This document shows positions 46,465-58,300 of a DNA stretch of 64,000 bases, piece by piece. Made by a program: the position numbers and the translations under genes. Under the pieces are notes generated by a model. The model was not told the DNA's origin and did no database searches. It saw only the letters and a program-made list of their open reading frames with translations. Origin of the DNA: Termitomyces sp. T153 (Eukaryota; Basidiomycota; Agaricomycetes; Agaricales; Lyophyllaceae); assembly GCA_018296165.2 (NCBI GenBank), contig JACKQL020000055.1, forward strand, positions 62,001 to 126,000. The letters run 5' to 3'. How positions within the stretch are numbered: position 1 is the stretch's first letter; every line of letters starts with the position of its first letter.

Positions 46465-46600
46465 GGTTATGGGAGTTGCTGCTCTATAGACTTGGACTGA
46501 ATCCTTGGGACAAAAATTTATGGCTTTGAAAATTAACTAAACTGGCTATTTGGATGTGTGCCTGGCCATCACGTGAAAATCTCTTTGTTATCTTGGTGTC

Positions 46601-49600
46601 ATGTTACTATCATGCCCCATACAAGCTATGACAACCTCTGATACTGAAACTAAACTGATGGAATCTCCTGGTCCCCCAGCTCTGACTGATGCCATGCTTA
46701 CTTCCAAAGAAATCACCGAGATGCACAAGGTTGATAACTTGTTGAATCCTTTGATTCTACCTATGGGGAAGGTGACAGCCAACTGGACAGGCCACATCCT
46801 AGACAAGGATGATGGCAAGTGGACTGACTGGTCATACAGCATGACCCTCGAGCTATCTATGGTGCAATTATGGGAATATGTCTTCAATGCACCTGCTGCA
46901 CCACACCCAGTCTACAAACCCCACACAAACTGGGCATGGACAAGCAATAACCAGTTGGCATGTTTGTTCCTTAAATGAGCAATATCTATGTTGGAACAGA
47001 AGCTCTGTGCTGATGAGTGGAATCCGGTGGCCTTATGGACATACCTGAAGCAGAGGCATGGTGGTGCCATACCTGTCCAGCAGGTTTGTCTACTCCAGGA
47101 AGCTCTTACAACAAAGTGTTCCCCCTCAGAATCCCTCACCAAAACAGCTGATGATATCATGGAAAAGATTGAACATGTGTTTGATGCTGGAGAAGTAACC
47201 AAGGAGCTCCTCCAGGCGATTGCAATATTGTCTGCACTGTCCAACAAGTCCTATTTGCACATTTGATCCATTATCTCCTGGGACCTCACCTCCACTGGTG
47301 ACATGAAGAAGTATGGACCAGTAGAAATATGACAGTTTCTTGAAGGGGAACAAACACTTATTGATGCAGACAAATCAAATCCCACTGACATTGTCCTGAC
47401 AGCCACACAGACATCTAAAAACTCCAAATACACAAGGCTGACATGCAAGGGGTGTAAATCAAGGGGCCACCTGAACTCCACAGGACATAGACAGCCATGG
47501 TGCATCCTGGAGGTGGCATGGTCAGGAAGACTGTGGAGGAGTCAAGAACAACCCACTTGGCACATTTCAGGTCCAAGGAGAGAGGGGGAAAGAGAACAAG
47601 CTCAAAAGTCACTGTCACACCTTCTGGCAGATCTCCTTTCACCCTTGAGGGTGACCTGTATCTCATAGCCACATACATGGCTGCTAGGAAAGGAAAGAAT
47701 CCCCTGACTTCAAAGGCAGAGTTTGCAGGTCTGGCTTCAGACACACTCCCAGAGGCAGGATCAATTGAGGACATTGAGGTGCTAGAGTTTGACACCTTGA
47801 TAGCAGTTGAGGAGGAGCTGAGAGCCGGAATACACTGGGACAGATGCACCAACCGCAATCAAAGTGACGAAACAGCCCTATCAAGCTCCACAATACCACT
47901 GGAGACTCTATCCTTCTATCTTGATTTGGGGGCAACAGTCCATATCTCACCTGATCCATCTAATTTCATATCTTTGACCCCCATCTCTGAACATCCAATT
48001 TGCGAAGTCAGAGGATCAACAATTGCCACAATGGGCGTCAGTAAAATCCAACTACACATAAGGGATGGATCATCCCTTGAACTAGATTATGCACTGCTTG
48101 TTCCAAAATCCACAGTGCAACTATTGTCTGTCAGTAAACTCACAAAACAGGCTGATATCGAGATTACCTTCAACAACATCAGTGCCAGACTCACAAAAAT
48201 GTCCACCAATACAGTCATTGCCTCTGGAACTTTGCTTCCAGACAAAAACTTGTATGCCCTCAATCTTCACCTCAATCATGCATATGCCGTGCACACCACC
48301 CCCGACATCAAGACCTGGCACAATAGGCTTGGTCACGTGAATTACCAAGCAATTATGCAGATGGCAAGGGCTGGCATGATCGAAGGTATGCCAAAAACCT
48401 TTCCCTCAAAGCCACCTAAATGTGACCATTGCATCCTCAGGAAACAGGCTAGAATGCCCATTCCAAAGGAGAGGGAAGAAGGGGTTGGGCACAGGGCAAT
48501 GAGGAGACTGGAAAAGATCTGGGTGGATTTGACTGGGAAGTCAGCAGTAACTTCATGTACTGGAAATCATTATGTTATGAACATGGTCAACGACTATATG
48601 AACAAGCCCTGGTCTATTCTGTTGAAGCTGAAAGATGATGGATTCAACGAATTGAGGGCATGGATCCTGGCACGAGAAACCAAGACAGGGGAGAAACTTA
48701 AGATCCTGCAAACGGGTTGAGATGGTGAATTCAACAGTGAGGAGCATAAAGCATGGTACAAGTCAAAGGGTATCATCCTAGAAGTTGGCACTCCACATAC
48801 CTCTGCCCACATAGGGCAAGTAGAACAAATGCATCGCACATTGATGGGGAAAGCCAGATCAATGCAAATTGTGGCAAAATGCCCACCATTTCTATGGGAC
48901 AAATTTTATCTGACTGCCACACACCTCCATGGAAAGACAAAGACTTCCGCTGTCAACGAAGTAATGCCAGATGAGTTGTGGTACAATAGGAAACCAGACT
49001 ATTCCTACATCTGAGAGATAAGATGCAGGGTGTTTGTACTGATTCTCCACAAACATAATCCTAAGGCCTACGAGTGATCAATCAAGTGCGTATTGGTGGG
49101 CTATGACCTGAACTCAAAGGCATATCGTTGTTATGACAGGTCCACAAAGAAGATCTATTGCTCGTACCATGTAAAGTTCATCGAGAGCCACGACAAACAG
49201 CCCGGCCCCCGATCATTGCCAATGAATGAGACAACTGAGTCAGAGGCAGAAGCTGACTTGCCAACGATTGACGAAGTTAGAAAACAATCATCAAACCAAC
49301 TGGAGACCAGAGATACTGACGATGAATAACCAATCCTCCCACCTGCCATCCAAGATGAAGATAGTGTGAACATTGAGGCGGTACATGATCCCAAACAAGT
49401 TCAGGTGCCACCAAACCCTCCCACCACTGTCCCTGACCCTCAGATATGACAGCCTCCTACCGATCAATGTGAACCTCCTCCAGAATTACGAAGGTCAGGT
49501 CAAACCAAAGTCCCAACGGAGAAAGTGACCATTGATGATCAACCTGAGATGCATTTAGAGCGAGCGGTGAAGGAATCCCAACAGTCAGCAGAGAGAGTTA

Positions 49601-51339
49601 AAGAGATGCGGACGGATAGATGTAGAGCCCTCGAGGAGCTCCAATGGTTGACTCCGGAAGTAAATGACACTGACGTTGGGACCAAGGAACAAGATCGTAT
49701 ACTAGCGGCACTTAACACGATTGAGGTGGCAGTACCAGATTCAGACCCTGAGTTAGACCCAGACATGCCTAAATCCCTAGACAAAGCTCAGAAGTCCACC
49801 GACTGGCCACAATGGGAAAGATCATACCAAGATGAACTTGACTCGCTGAAGGACATGGGCATCTGGGAGTTGGTCCCGCGTGAAAATGTACCACAGGGAC
49901 ACAAAATCTTCAAAGGCTGACCAGTCTTCACCATCAAGCATGATGAGCATGGCGAGATCACTAGATTCAAGACTCGTCACGTACTCCAGGGGTCCAGTAT
50001 GGTACAAGGGAGAGATTATGACAAAACGACATCCCCAACAGCGTGTGCGGAATCTTGGCGCATCTTGCTACACCTTGCAGCAACCCTCGGGTGGGACACC
50101 ACCCAGGTCGACATCAAAACGGCATTTCTAAATGGAATATTACCTGAGGAGGAGTGCATCTTTATGGAACAACCGAGAGGATTCGAGGAAAAGGGGAAGG
50201 AAGGATATGTGTGTAGGCTGGCAAGGGCAATCTATGGGATGAAGCAGGCAGGCAGGATATGGAACAAGACGTTGGATGAAGTAATGCGGAGGCTGGGGTT
50301 CACCCGACTCAAGTGCAAAGCATGTGTGTATTACCGGAAGGCAGAAAAGGGTATTGTCATGGCAGGCATTCACGTTGACGATTTCTTGTCCATAGCAAGC
50401 TCAAGATCGGCAAACGTGGAATTCAAGGATCAACTGAAAGAAATCTGGACGATCTCTGACCTGGGGACCCCCAAACACATTGTAGGCATCGCAGTGGATT
50501 GGGACCGTGCAAACAAACGGGTATATCTGTCTCAAGGTACCCTGATAGACAAAATGGTATCCCAGTTTGGTCAATCGAACGCATTCCCTCTCTCAGTACC
50601 TATGGACCCTGGCCTAAAACTTCGACGTGTTGACCGCTCAAAACTTCCCCTCAACGAAGTCGAAAAATTAACTCGCATTCTGTATCGAAGACTAGTAGGG
50701 GGTCTACTGTGGTTAGCAGTTTCTACGAGGCCTGATATTCAATACGCCGTTCAACAACTTACTCAATATTTTGAATCGTATTCATATGAACATTGGAACG
50801 CTGCAATACGAGTCTTACAATATCTGAAGGGAACACGGGACCTGCGCCTGCGTTTGGGGGGAGATGTAAAGATTGGGTTGATTGGCTTCACCAACTCTGA
50901 CTGGGCAAATTGCATAGACATGTGACGGAGCGTTGGGGGTTATGCTTGGTTGCTGGGGTCCAGGCTGATATCGTGGGCGACGAGAAAGCAAAAGACGGTG
51001 GCAGCCTCATCTTGTGAGGCGGAGTACATGGCGGCTTTCGAAGCGGCACAAGAAGGGATATGGTTGAGGATGATGATGAAGGCACTAGGCTATCCCGAAA
51101 ACAGTGCAACGACGATGCTTTGCGATAACGATTCAGCAATCAACTTATCCGAAGATCCACTTCTTCATGCTCGGGTTAAACACGTCGACATAAAATATCA
51201 TTTCCTACGCGAACGAGTTACTTCTGGGGAGATCACCCTACGATACATCAACACAAAAGACAACGTCGCGGATATCTTTACCAAGGCATTACCAGCACCC
51301 AAATTTACCAGACTCCGGGGCATCATGGGACTGAAGTGA
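46601..51339 (+). pseudogene. Copia gag-pol (element B), broken by TGA codons
   Basis: All copia domains are present in order. Gag runs from 46601, knuckle CKGCKSRGHLN near 47440. Protease is FYLDLGATVHISPD near 47915, with Leu in place of the Ser of the usual DSG. GAG-pre-integrase is TWHNRLGHVNYQ and CDHCIL (48310-48440). Integrase has WVDLTG and VNDY (Asn for Asp of the DDE triad) near 48520-48600, then VEQMHRTLMG. Reverse transcriptase is VDIKTAFLNG, IYGMKQAGRIW, HVDDFLSI (50110-50400), and RNase H EAEYMAAFEAAQEG to FTKALP (to 51339). In-frame stops near 46976, 47264, 47331, 48718, 49013, 49075, 49447, 49918 and 50923 are TGA; one near 49327 is TAA. Cannot make a complete polyprotein. Confidence 0.9.
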
Positions 51340-51385
51340 CATTGGATTCCGCATGAGGAGGAGCACACTTGCAGCTGAGGAGGAG

Positions 51386-51689
51386 TGTTACGATCTCGCA
51401 ACAAGGCACTGCAAGTGTACCTGATTTTTGATCACAAAAAGGGACAAAAGGTTTGACCACATATATATATACATTCATTATACTTAGAACCCTCAGTCAC
51501 TTGCACACGCAGACTGAGGGTGAGTTACTACAACACTTGTGAATACTGGACTTTACTTACAGTACCTGTAGATCAGACTAATTGGGTCTGTGTTTACTTA
51601 GGTACAGAATGGAGTCACTTGCACACGCAGACTGAGGATCAGACTAATTGGGTCTGTGTTTACTTAGGTCTCGGGTTCGGATTCCAACA
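51386..51689 (+). repeat. 3' LTR of copia element B
   Basis: TGTTACGATCTCGC...GATTCCAACA; keeps CpGs changed in the 5' LTR. Confidence 0.95.
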
Positions 51690-51954
51690 GTAGTGAATGG
51701 GTTCTACAATGAGAAAACACCTTTCTGACTCACATCATCAGTCTCCAATGTTTCGAACTGACTTATAGGATCTGGATACTCACACAAATGGTTGTGATGC
51801 TGTGAAGAACTTTACTTCAACCTTTGAGCTTTCCAACTAACAAAAAACTGGAGGTGCTGGTAGGCATATACTTGGGGACAAGTTGTAATCACTGTCATCA
51901 CTCTGAGCATGATTGGCATTCCACATATCATTGACTACCAGTAAGTATGCAATT

Positions 51955-53159
51955 TGTTGTAATTCAAACTATTGGGACCTAAAATAACACAGACCAAATT
52001 AGTCTGATCCTCAGTCTGTTGGTAGAACAACTGCATTCTGTACCTCAAATAACACAGACTAAATTAGTCTGATCTATGGTACAGTAAGTAAAGATTTGAT
52101 ATTCAATGTATACATATCTCACCCTCAGTCTGTTGGTAGAACAACTGAGGGTTCTGGTAACTGGCGTGGGTATATATATATCTTGTAAAGAATGAATGAA
52201 TGGATAAAATTTAACTGCCAGCAAGCTACACTACTGAGCTAAGAAGCGGGGGTGACTCTCCCATCACACCTAGTGGGTTTATGTCTAATGTACTATACAT
52301 GGTGACTGTCGTCATCGTCGCTCAAATATCTTTAATCCATACATCGCCTTTTTGTGTTTGTGTCAGTCTGTTGGCAGTTTGGCTTGTCATCATGCATGTT
52401 GGTAAGCTGTCTGTGATGCCAGTTGCTTTGCTGTTGAGACCCTTTCTCAGAAGTTAGATCCCTCATCTACTGTCCCCTACCATTTCCCCCCCGCACCTCG
52501 GGCTGGCGCCTCGTTGTCTCAATCCTCACCTTCCTGTCTGCCAATATTTTTGTCTGTCCGTCCATCCTGGGGTTTCTTCATCCTCCTCTCCTCTCCTTCA
52601 TCCTCCTCTCCTTTCCTCCCACCCTCCCTGCTCACTCCCCTTCCTCTCCTTCTCCTTCATTCGACTCATTATACCCCTCTTCCCCGCTACCACTCCCTTC
52701 CTCCTCTTCCTCCCTCTCTCTGTCATTTTCTTCGTCATCCACCGTCGGTTTAGCCGCACCCACTCGTGGAAGTCCGGTCTTTGTCAAGGCTCCCGATTTT
52801 TCCAAGAACTTTATCATTGCTGTCAGACCTTCCTTTGATCCTAGGAGGGTCTCCATATTAAGGTCTTGGTCGGCTTCCCTCAGTATTTCCCTGTACTCCT
52901 TGTATCGAGTGCACTCTTGTATTATATGGTCCCTCGTTTGGAGTGGTTCTCCGCATGGGCATTCTTTCCGTTAGTTAGGTACAAATCTGGCATAGCACTC
53001 ACCGATGAATCCATGTTTTGTTCTGCACTGTGTCAGCCTGCTGAATATCTCCCTTGGGGCTTTCCACACATGTTCCCTCAGTTTCCACGAGGGTATCTTG
53101 TAAAGAAATCAGGTACACTTATAGTGCCTTGCATTGCAATCCTAACTCAGATCACAACA
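51955..53159 (-). mobile_element. Solo copia LTR, split by a LINE
   Basis: LTR pieces 51955..52192 and 53108..53159 join into one LTR (TGTTGTAATTC...CAGATCACAACA) related to those of copia element A. Flanked by CAATT at 51950..51954 and 53160..53164; unit copy B has the single CAATT at 25558..25562. No internal copia sequence, so it is a solo LTR left by recombination. Confidence 0.85.
52193..53093 (-). mobile_element. 5'-truncated non-LTR retrotransposon (LINE) in the solo LTR
   Basis: Flanked by a 14-bp duplication TATCTTGTAAAGAA (52179..52192 and 53094..53107). On the minus strand the reading KLREHVWKAPREIF, HGFIGECYARFVPN, stop, CPCGEPLQTRDHIIQEC, then KEGLTAMIKFLEKSGA is the C-terminal, Cys/His-containing end of an Agaricomycete LINE polymerase. 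A Glu/Gly/Ser acidic tail follows, then a pyrimidine-poor 3' region ending in an (ATTC)n-type tail next to the target duplication. Only the last ~900 bp of the element was copied in. Confidence 0.85.
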
Positions 53160-53330
53160 CAATTAGCTGCAATAGAGGATCCTTTGAACTCTTGTAGATC
53201 AGGATGGACAAACATGTCATGAGGAGCTAGTTCCCTTGGTATTCAAATATATGTTTCATGGCCACCATTCTGATATTTCATTCAATTCTTCTGAAAGACA
53301 TAGAAATTGTTCTCTGGATTGTATAGTCCT

Positions 53331-53805
53331 CAGCCAACCCTGACATTTTGTGTGGATTAAATTGGGTAGTGCAAGAACCTTAATGCTAACACTGTTTCCA
53401 GCCCCTCCGAAAGACACCTGGTATTTTCCCCGTACTACCTTACTATTGAGTTTGATCATTGGTACATCAGTGATGCAATAAGGAACAGATATAATACATT
53501 ATCATGGAATTGAACCAGAAACATTGAGCATGGAAATATACAACAAATAGCGCCATGTCCATGAGACCAAACAAGCTTATAAAAACTGAGATGGGATGTA
53601 GTCAGTAAAGGGAAAAAGCTCCCCTTGAACTCTAACCTAACACTGATCAAAACCTTTAGTGAACCATAACTGGCTAGCAGCGCAAGCCATAGACAGCTCC
53701 TTCAATGCTACACATGTTCGTGTGAAAGTGTGTACCTTTGGAATTACAAAGAATATTGCATTACCATTGTACTATACTTACAGTAAATGCTGCATTACTT
53801 TGTCA
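53331..53805 (-). mobile_element. SINE-like element (copy in unit C)
   Basis: Same insertion and same flanking 10-bp duplication as 25729..26201 in unit B, therefore inherited by duplication of the unit and not an independent insertion. Confidence 0.5.
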
Positions 53806-53949
53806 GTGTAGTCCTTGCCATATGATCTACTGATATGTAGTACAGGAACCTGTTCATTAAAAATACTACACTGCAACTGCCATCATATCATTCTGTTGCA
53901 AAGTTAGCCTCTTCAAAATTAGCCTCCCAAATCCTGAGAAGTTTAAATC

Positions 53950-54385
53950 ATGATCGGATCTGACTCTGGAGGAACTTCTCACTTGAGCAATCCTGGAGAT
54001 GAAACACCGACATTTTCAACATTGCATGAGGCGCCTATCTTCTATAAGGCGGTCCGAAGTTTCTTTGCCAAACATCTAGTGAGTAAGGGTCTTAAAGGCA
54101 GTCCGTAGTCGTTCCAAAGTGGTCATTACTGAGTAAAATCAATGGGGAAAAATCACTTGAAGGATGATAACATCAGCAATGATCCTTCAAATGATTTCTT
54201 TTTCTGGAATTCCGGCGCTTCCGGTCGCCCTTCCTCAAAGTATTCGCAATGTCAAGTCGAGAGGACAGATTCTAGTATTGGATTACGACATCAGATGTTG
54301 TTTAAGGTACGTGTGTGCCAAGTGATATCTTCCATGACAATCATTATTACACCATCAATCCTAAAAGCGTTTCATAAATATCTAG
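53950..54385 (+). CDS. Putative small spliced gene (MIGSDS locus), unit C
   Basis: Exons 53950..54078, 54241..54306 and 54368..54385, same junctions as in unit B; only one residue differs in exon 1 (Arg to Lys). Exon 3 ends early because TGG of unit B is TAG here (RFINI stop), giving 70 aa instead of 84. The change is a single G-to-A. Coding status is uncertain. Confidence 0.3.
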
Positions 54386-54694
54386 TTCTGGGAGTCGGTG
54401 GCGGTTTTCACTTCACACAAGTCATAATGATAGGTAACGATTGAGTGCTACAGAAATAGGTCTGCGACGACCGTTGTATCCATCCTAAAGATGCTTGGCT
54501 TCAAACACTGATAGTTTCCTACCCACCGAGATATCGTGCTCAATCACAAGCGCATGCTGTGCAAATTAGAGTTTCAGCAATGCCGCTTCAGCAATGCCGC
54601 TCTGGCGGTGAGTAGGTGTTATGGTCGTACTTAAGGTCGACCTAGTTCATTCCAATATTCCAACAAGCCATCCAAGGGTCTTGTGCTCGCTCAC

Positions 54695-55157
54695 ATGTCA
54701 CCGAACAAGACTACCACCAGGAATCTGGAGAATTTTTCCGAAATGCTCGCGAAGTGAGCTCGTTTCATGGGGTCACTTCCCTTGTTGTACTGATTCACTA
54801 TTGATTCCATCAGTAGTACAACGCGCGATCAGCTTTCGCCAGACATCAGGCGTCCAGTTCAAGAGCCGAAGTATATTATCGTGTTTCTACAATGACTGGG
54901 TTTACTGAGGTAAACTTCATAGACCGCGAATGTCATCTTCCCTGAGGAAGACAGGAGGACCGAGAGGCCAGCCTGATTCGCCCGCCCAGGCTACTGAACG
55001 CAAGAAGGATAAGGACAAAAACACTGGTTGGATACATTTCCTTGGCACCCCGAGTAAGACAGGAGGACTCAGAGGCCCGCCTGATTCGCCCGCCCAGGCT
55101 ACCAAAAAGGAGGGTGAGAACACAAAGGATCCCAAGGGCCCCAAATCAACTCGGTGA
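54695..55157 (+). CDS. Small three-exon basic protein, family member C
   Basis: Exons 54695..54753, 54814..54870 and 54923..55157 give 116 aa; 60- and 52-nt phase-2 introns. Differs from member B by very few residues (for example Ser for Pro in ENFSEM of exon 1); the last exon is identical at protein level. Contains the same two motif copies (KTGG.RG.PDSPAQAT) and the KGPKSTR end. The copia insertions in this unit lie upstream and do not touch it. Confidence 0.75.
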
Positions 55158-56321
55158 GAGGAAGGCGTGCATACATCCGGCCTGGTAGACTTTTCTAAGT
55201 CATCTGATATGATACATCTTTTACAACTTCCGATCGTCGTCCCCTGTCAGCACACCGGCTATTCAAAGTTCGTATAGCTAGTTTGGTACTTCATCTGACG
55301 ATACCAATGGGCCGTTTATGCAAATATGCAAATCTACATAGATAACTTACTATATTAGCGACTGTACTCAAAGTGGAACTTACAGATAGCTGATATTGTT
55401 TATTCCATCTATGGTTTTTCTCAGGATTTCAACAGAAATTCAATCGAATACGGTCAGAGGAAGATATCGAAAAAGAAGTTCGGCAGGCCCGAAAGTTAAG
55501 CGCCATGTACATGGTAGCCTCGATAGCCAAGGGTCGTTCACGTCGATCATTGACATATGAACCTCACTGATCATACAACTTTGAACGTCATCCGGCCCTA
55601 CTTGTGTGATATGAGAACAGATTCACTTGCCTTAAGGTAATATGAAATTTGAGATCACCTATACGTTAATCATGGTAAGAACTTGATGCCTCAGTGATAA
55701 AAAAAACAATCGGTTCCTACTTCCTAGTTTGACCCGAAATCACACCCAACGTCAACCTGGACTTCGCGGATGCCGGATCCAAGTACGCATCATACCATTT
55801 TCATTCATGGATAAGGACGGACTCCAAGCAAACGGGTGCAGTAAGTGATGAGAAATATACATACTTGATCAAAGAAAAATCTAGCCGAACGGAGCTCTCC
55901 GCCTGAACAGTTTTATTCTGTCCTTTGTTGTGGTCACTTGCGTTTGTACTGGATTCGGAAAACGCAGGGTCCGTTCTTGTCGATTCCAACGCAAAGGCCT
56001 GGAGCGAATGGCGACTGGCGCTTATCTGGACTTCTTCGTGGTAGTGACTGAGGACAAAACACCGGAGACCAAGAGAGACAATGACGTCACCCTTGTTCGA
56101 CAAGGATCCAACGAAGACTCTGATTATCAACTATACTTATATCTAAAGAAATACAAGACAGAAATCAACTATGGCACTACAGACGCATAGGAGATTCGTA
56201 CATTCAAGCCATAACACAATATATATACGTAGGAAGGGGGGGTTTAGAGGCTTGTAGCCTTATCAACTAGTAGAAACGTACGGGATACGGTGATCCAAAA
56301 TTTGGACAAATCACGTTTCCT

Positions 56322-57174
56322 TTACTCATTCTGCTGAACCTTGTCCTTGTCCGCCTTCTCGTCAGGGTAGGAGTACGTAGGCGGTGCATCGACATGAACA
56401 GGCTCAGCGATCTCTTCAACGAAAAGGATCTCGGTGTATTCGTTCTCCTCCAGCCTGGGACCCCTGAGGAGGCGGTAGGTAACGATGGCGAGGACCCATA
56501 TCATCCTCAGGAGGACACCGATCCCACATCCTATGGTGACAATCACACGATCAAAACAGGGTTAGATGATAAGGGGTGATACAAAAGACAAGGACGCACC
56601 GAGAACGAAAGCGACTGCACGGCCCTCCCAGGGACCAAGCGCCATCAGGGCAATGTGGAGACGGTGGATAAAAGACGTGTGAGCTAGGCGCTGCCTGAAA
56701 CCCACGTGGTGTCCATGATGAGATTGGGCGATGTACAGATCCCCGTCTTTATCCTTCTTCATCTCCACGAACGAGTTGGGCGTTCCGATGAATGGCAAGA
56801 TGCGGACGCGGTCTTCCTCAACGGCAGGGACGGGGTTATTCTCGATGACCGATAGACCAAAGGACTTGCGGATAGCGTTGGAAAAATCGATGGCCTTCTG
56901 GCGGAAGCGGGAGCCACGGCAGCCGCCCTTCATCTTTACATTATGCTCGGGAGGCGAGGGGACGACCATGGAGATCTTGGGAATATTGTTTGGCGCCAGA
57001 GCGTGGCCAAAGCGGACATTGGTGGAATGTACTTCGCTACTGACTACCATCACCCGAATGGGCGAAGCGCTGACCTGCGCTGAATGCAAGTCAAAATGCG
57101 AAGAAAAGGTAAATAAAGTAAGACTTACTGAGAGCAGCACCAGCTGCAAAAGCTGTTAAAAGGGAGAATTTCAT
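56322..57174 (-). CDS. Secretory/membrane protein with GPWEGRAVAFVLG core
   Basis: Exons 57129..57174, 56600..57079 and 56322..56530 give 244 aa; introns 49 and 69 nt, phases 1 and 1. Signal peptide MKFSLLTAFAAGAAL, cleaved probably after VSAS. Then IRVMVVSS, a basic conserved segment MKGGCRGSRFRQKAIDFSNA, a His-rich stretch (HHGHHVGFRQRL), FIHRLHIALMALGPWEGRAVAFVLG, a hydrophobic span CGIGVLLRMIWVLAIVTY that is likely one transmembrane helix, and an acidic/Pro cytosolic tail (PPTYSYPDEK). I recall this arrangement from uncharacterised Agaricomycete proteins; no function is known. A decayed copy lies at 28627-29110 next to unit B. Confidence 0.85.
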
Positions 57175-58300
57175 GGTTTACTTTGGAATGAGAGGCTGGC
57201 TGTGTGTTATCGAGGTCAAAGTACAACCTTAGTGATGTCTAATTTGGCGCGGCTGTGTCTTTCCAACTCCGCTCCCCGTGTTTGTGACAAAAATTCGGAC
57301 AACAACTTGAATCATTCTTACTTAATGCCTCTTTGTCTTAGCTTTGTTGTAGTGACCCGAATGTTCTTGGTTCTCATTGCGACCGTCATCCTTTTGCTCT
57401 TGGATACAAAATCATGATACTTGCCTCGCGTTTGCCGTGCGACCTGACTCATCAGCAATGAGCAACTGTCACAATAAAAATAAATACCTCGACTTGTTTA
57501 CATCTTGATGTGGTAGCACTTATGACAACATCGACTTATTTGACAAATTCTGAGCCACCTACGCGGTGCATCAAGTCATAATTTCCACAGTCTGGCACCT
57601 ACCTTTTGACATTGTCGCCGATCGCATCTATCGAAAGCATTACATATCGCAGCTCGCTTGGATTCTGTTCCATATTGATACTTGGCTGTCCGCAATAGTC
57701 ATACATTTTTGTTTGTGTTTAACTTCATTGCTGATTTACAAAGAATCGGACAGTTCCTGCTCTGTCATGCTGATCTTGGAGTTACAGGTTCAGACATTCT
57801 CTTAGCATGTCAACATTCCTATCCCACGCCACGCTGAAAATGTTGCCAAAGTAGCATACTTTGAATGCTTCAGCAGTATCATTGCCAACTCAAGCTCACA
57901 CTCAAGCACCAACTTTCCAAACGCCATGAGCATGGTGATCATCTTAAAATAATATCAAAAATAATCTTTTTTGTGCAACGAGATACCTGGCATACATGCT
58001 GCATGGTACTATGGACAGAATTCCACACACACCTGCACATATGCAGACAATGAGTGGGCTGATGCATCTCAATGCTGCTTTAGGCCATGCCCCTGCTGAA
58101 CCCTGAGAAGTGCTGACAGTGTGAGTGCAAATCACTGGGTGCATTTGATGGATGCCAGCTGATGGCGGCAGTTGTTAGACAAACAGAGCCACAGTTTACA
58201 CTTAAGCTAGAAAGGTCAGTACTTAGGCAGGCCTAAAGTGCCGTTAATAAAGAGATATAGGATAGATTAAGAAAGTTTAGTTGGGTTTCAGCTGTAGTGT
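57175..58300. other. Intergenic, promoter side of the membrane-protein gene
   Basis: CpG is present to about 57.8 kb and drops after that. ORFs 57202..57417 and 57566..57805 are hydrophobic and short with no domain. Nothing else seen. Confidence 0.5.

Larger units (their letters stand above)
46159..51689 (+). mobile_element. Ty1/copia retrotransposon B
   Basis: 5531 bp with LTRs 46159..46464 and 51386..51689 and a perfect 5-bp duplication GTAGT at 46154..46158 and 51690..51694. Unit copy B has the empty site (GTAGT at 25294..25298). Primer-binding site GGTTATGGGAGTTGC starts at 46465; polypurine tract GCTGAGGAGGAG precedes 51386. About eight differences separate the LTRs, several of them CpG to TpG/CpA, with the 5' LTR the more altered. 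Confidence 0.95.
39395..57174 (+). repeat. Duplicated unit, copy C, split by insertions
   Basis: Unit sequence lies at 39395-40012, 45579-46158, 51690-51954 and 53160-57174. The breaks are copia element A (40013-45578), copia element B (46159-51689) and a solo LTR with a nested LINE (51955-53159). Removing the insertions restores the order seen in copies A and B. The first segment (39395-40012) is strongly C-to-T changed compared with copy A, the last is not. Confidence 0.8.

Noticed and set aside
52514..52753. Pro/Ser/Leu-rich ORF in a pyrimidine tract
   Set aside because: It is the complement of the acidic C-terminal tail of the LINE reading frame on the minus strand.
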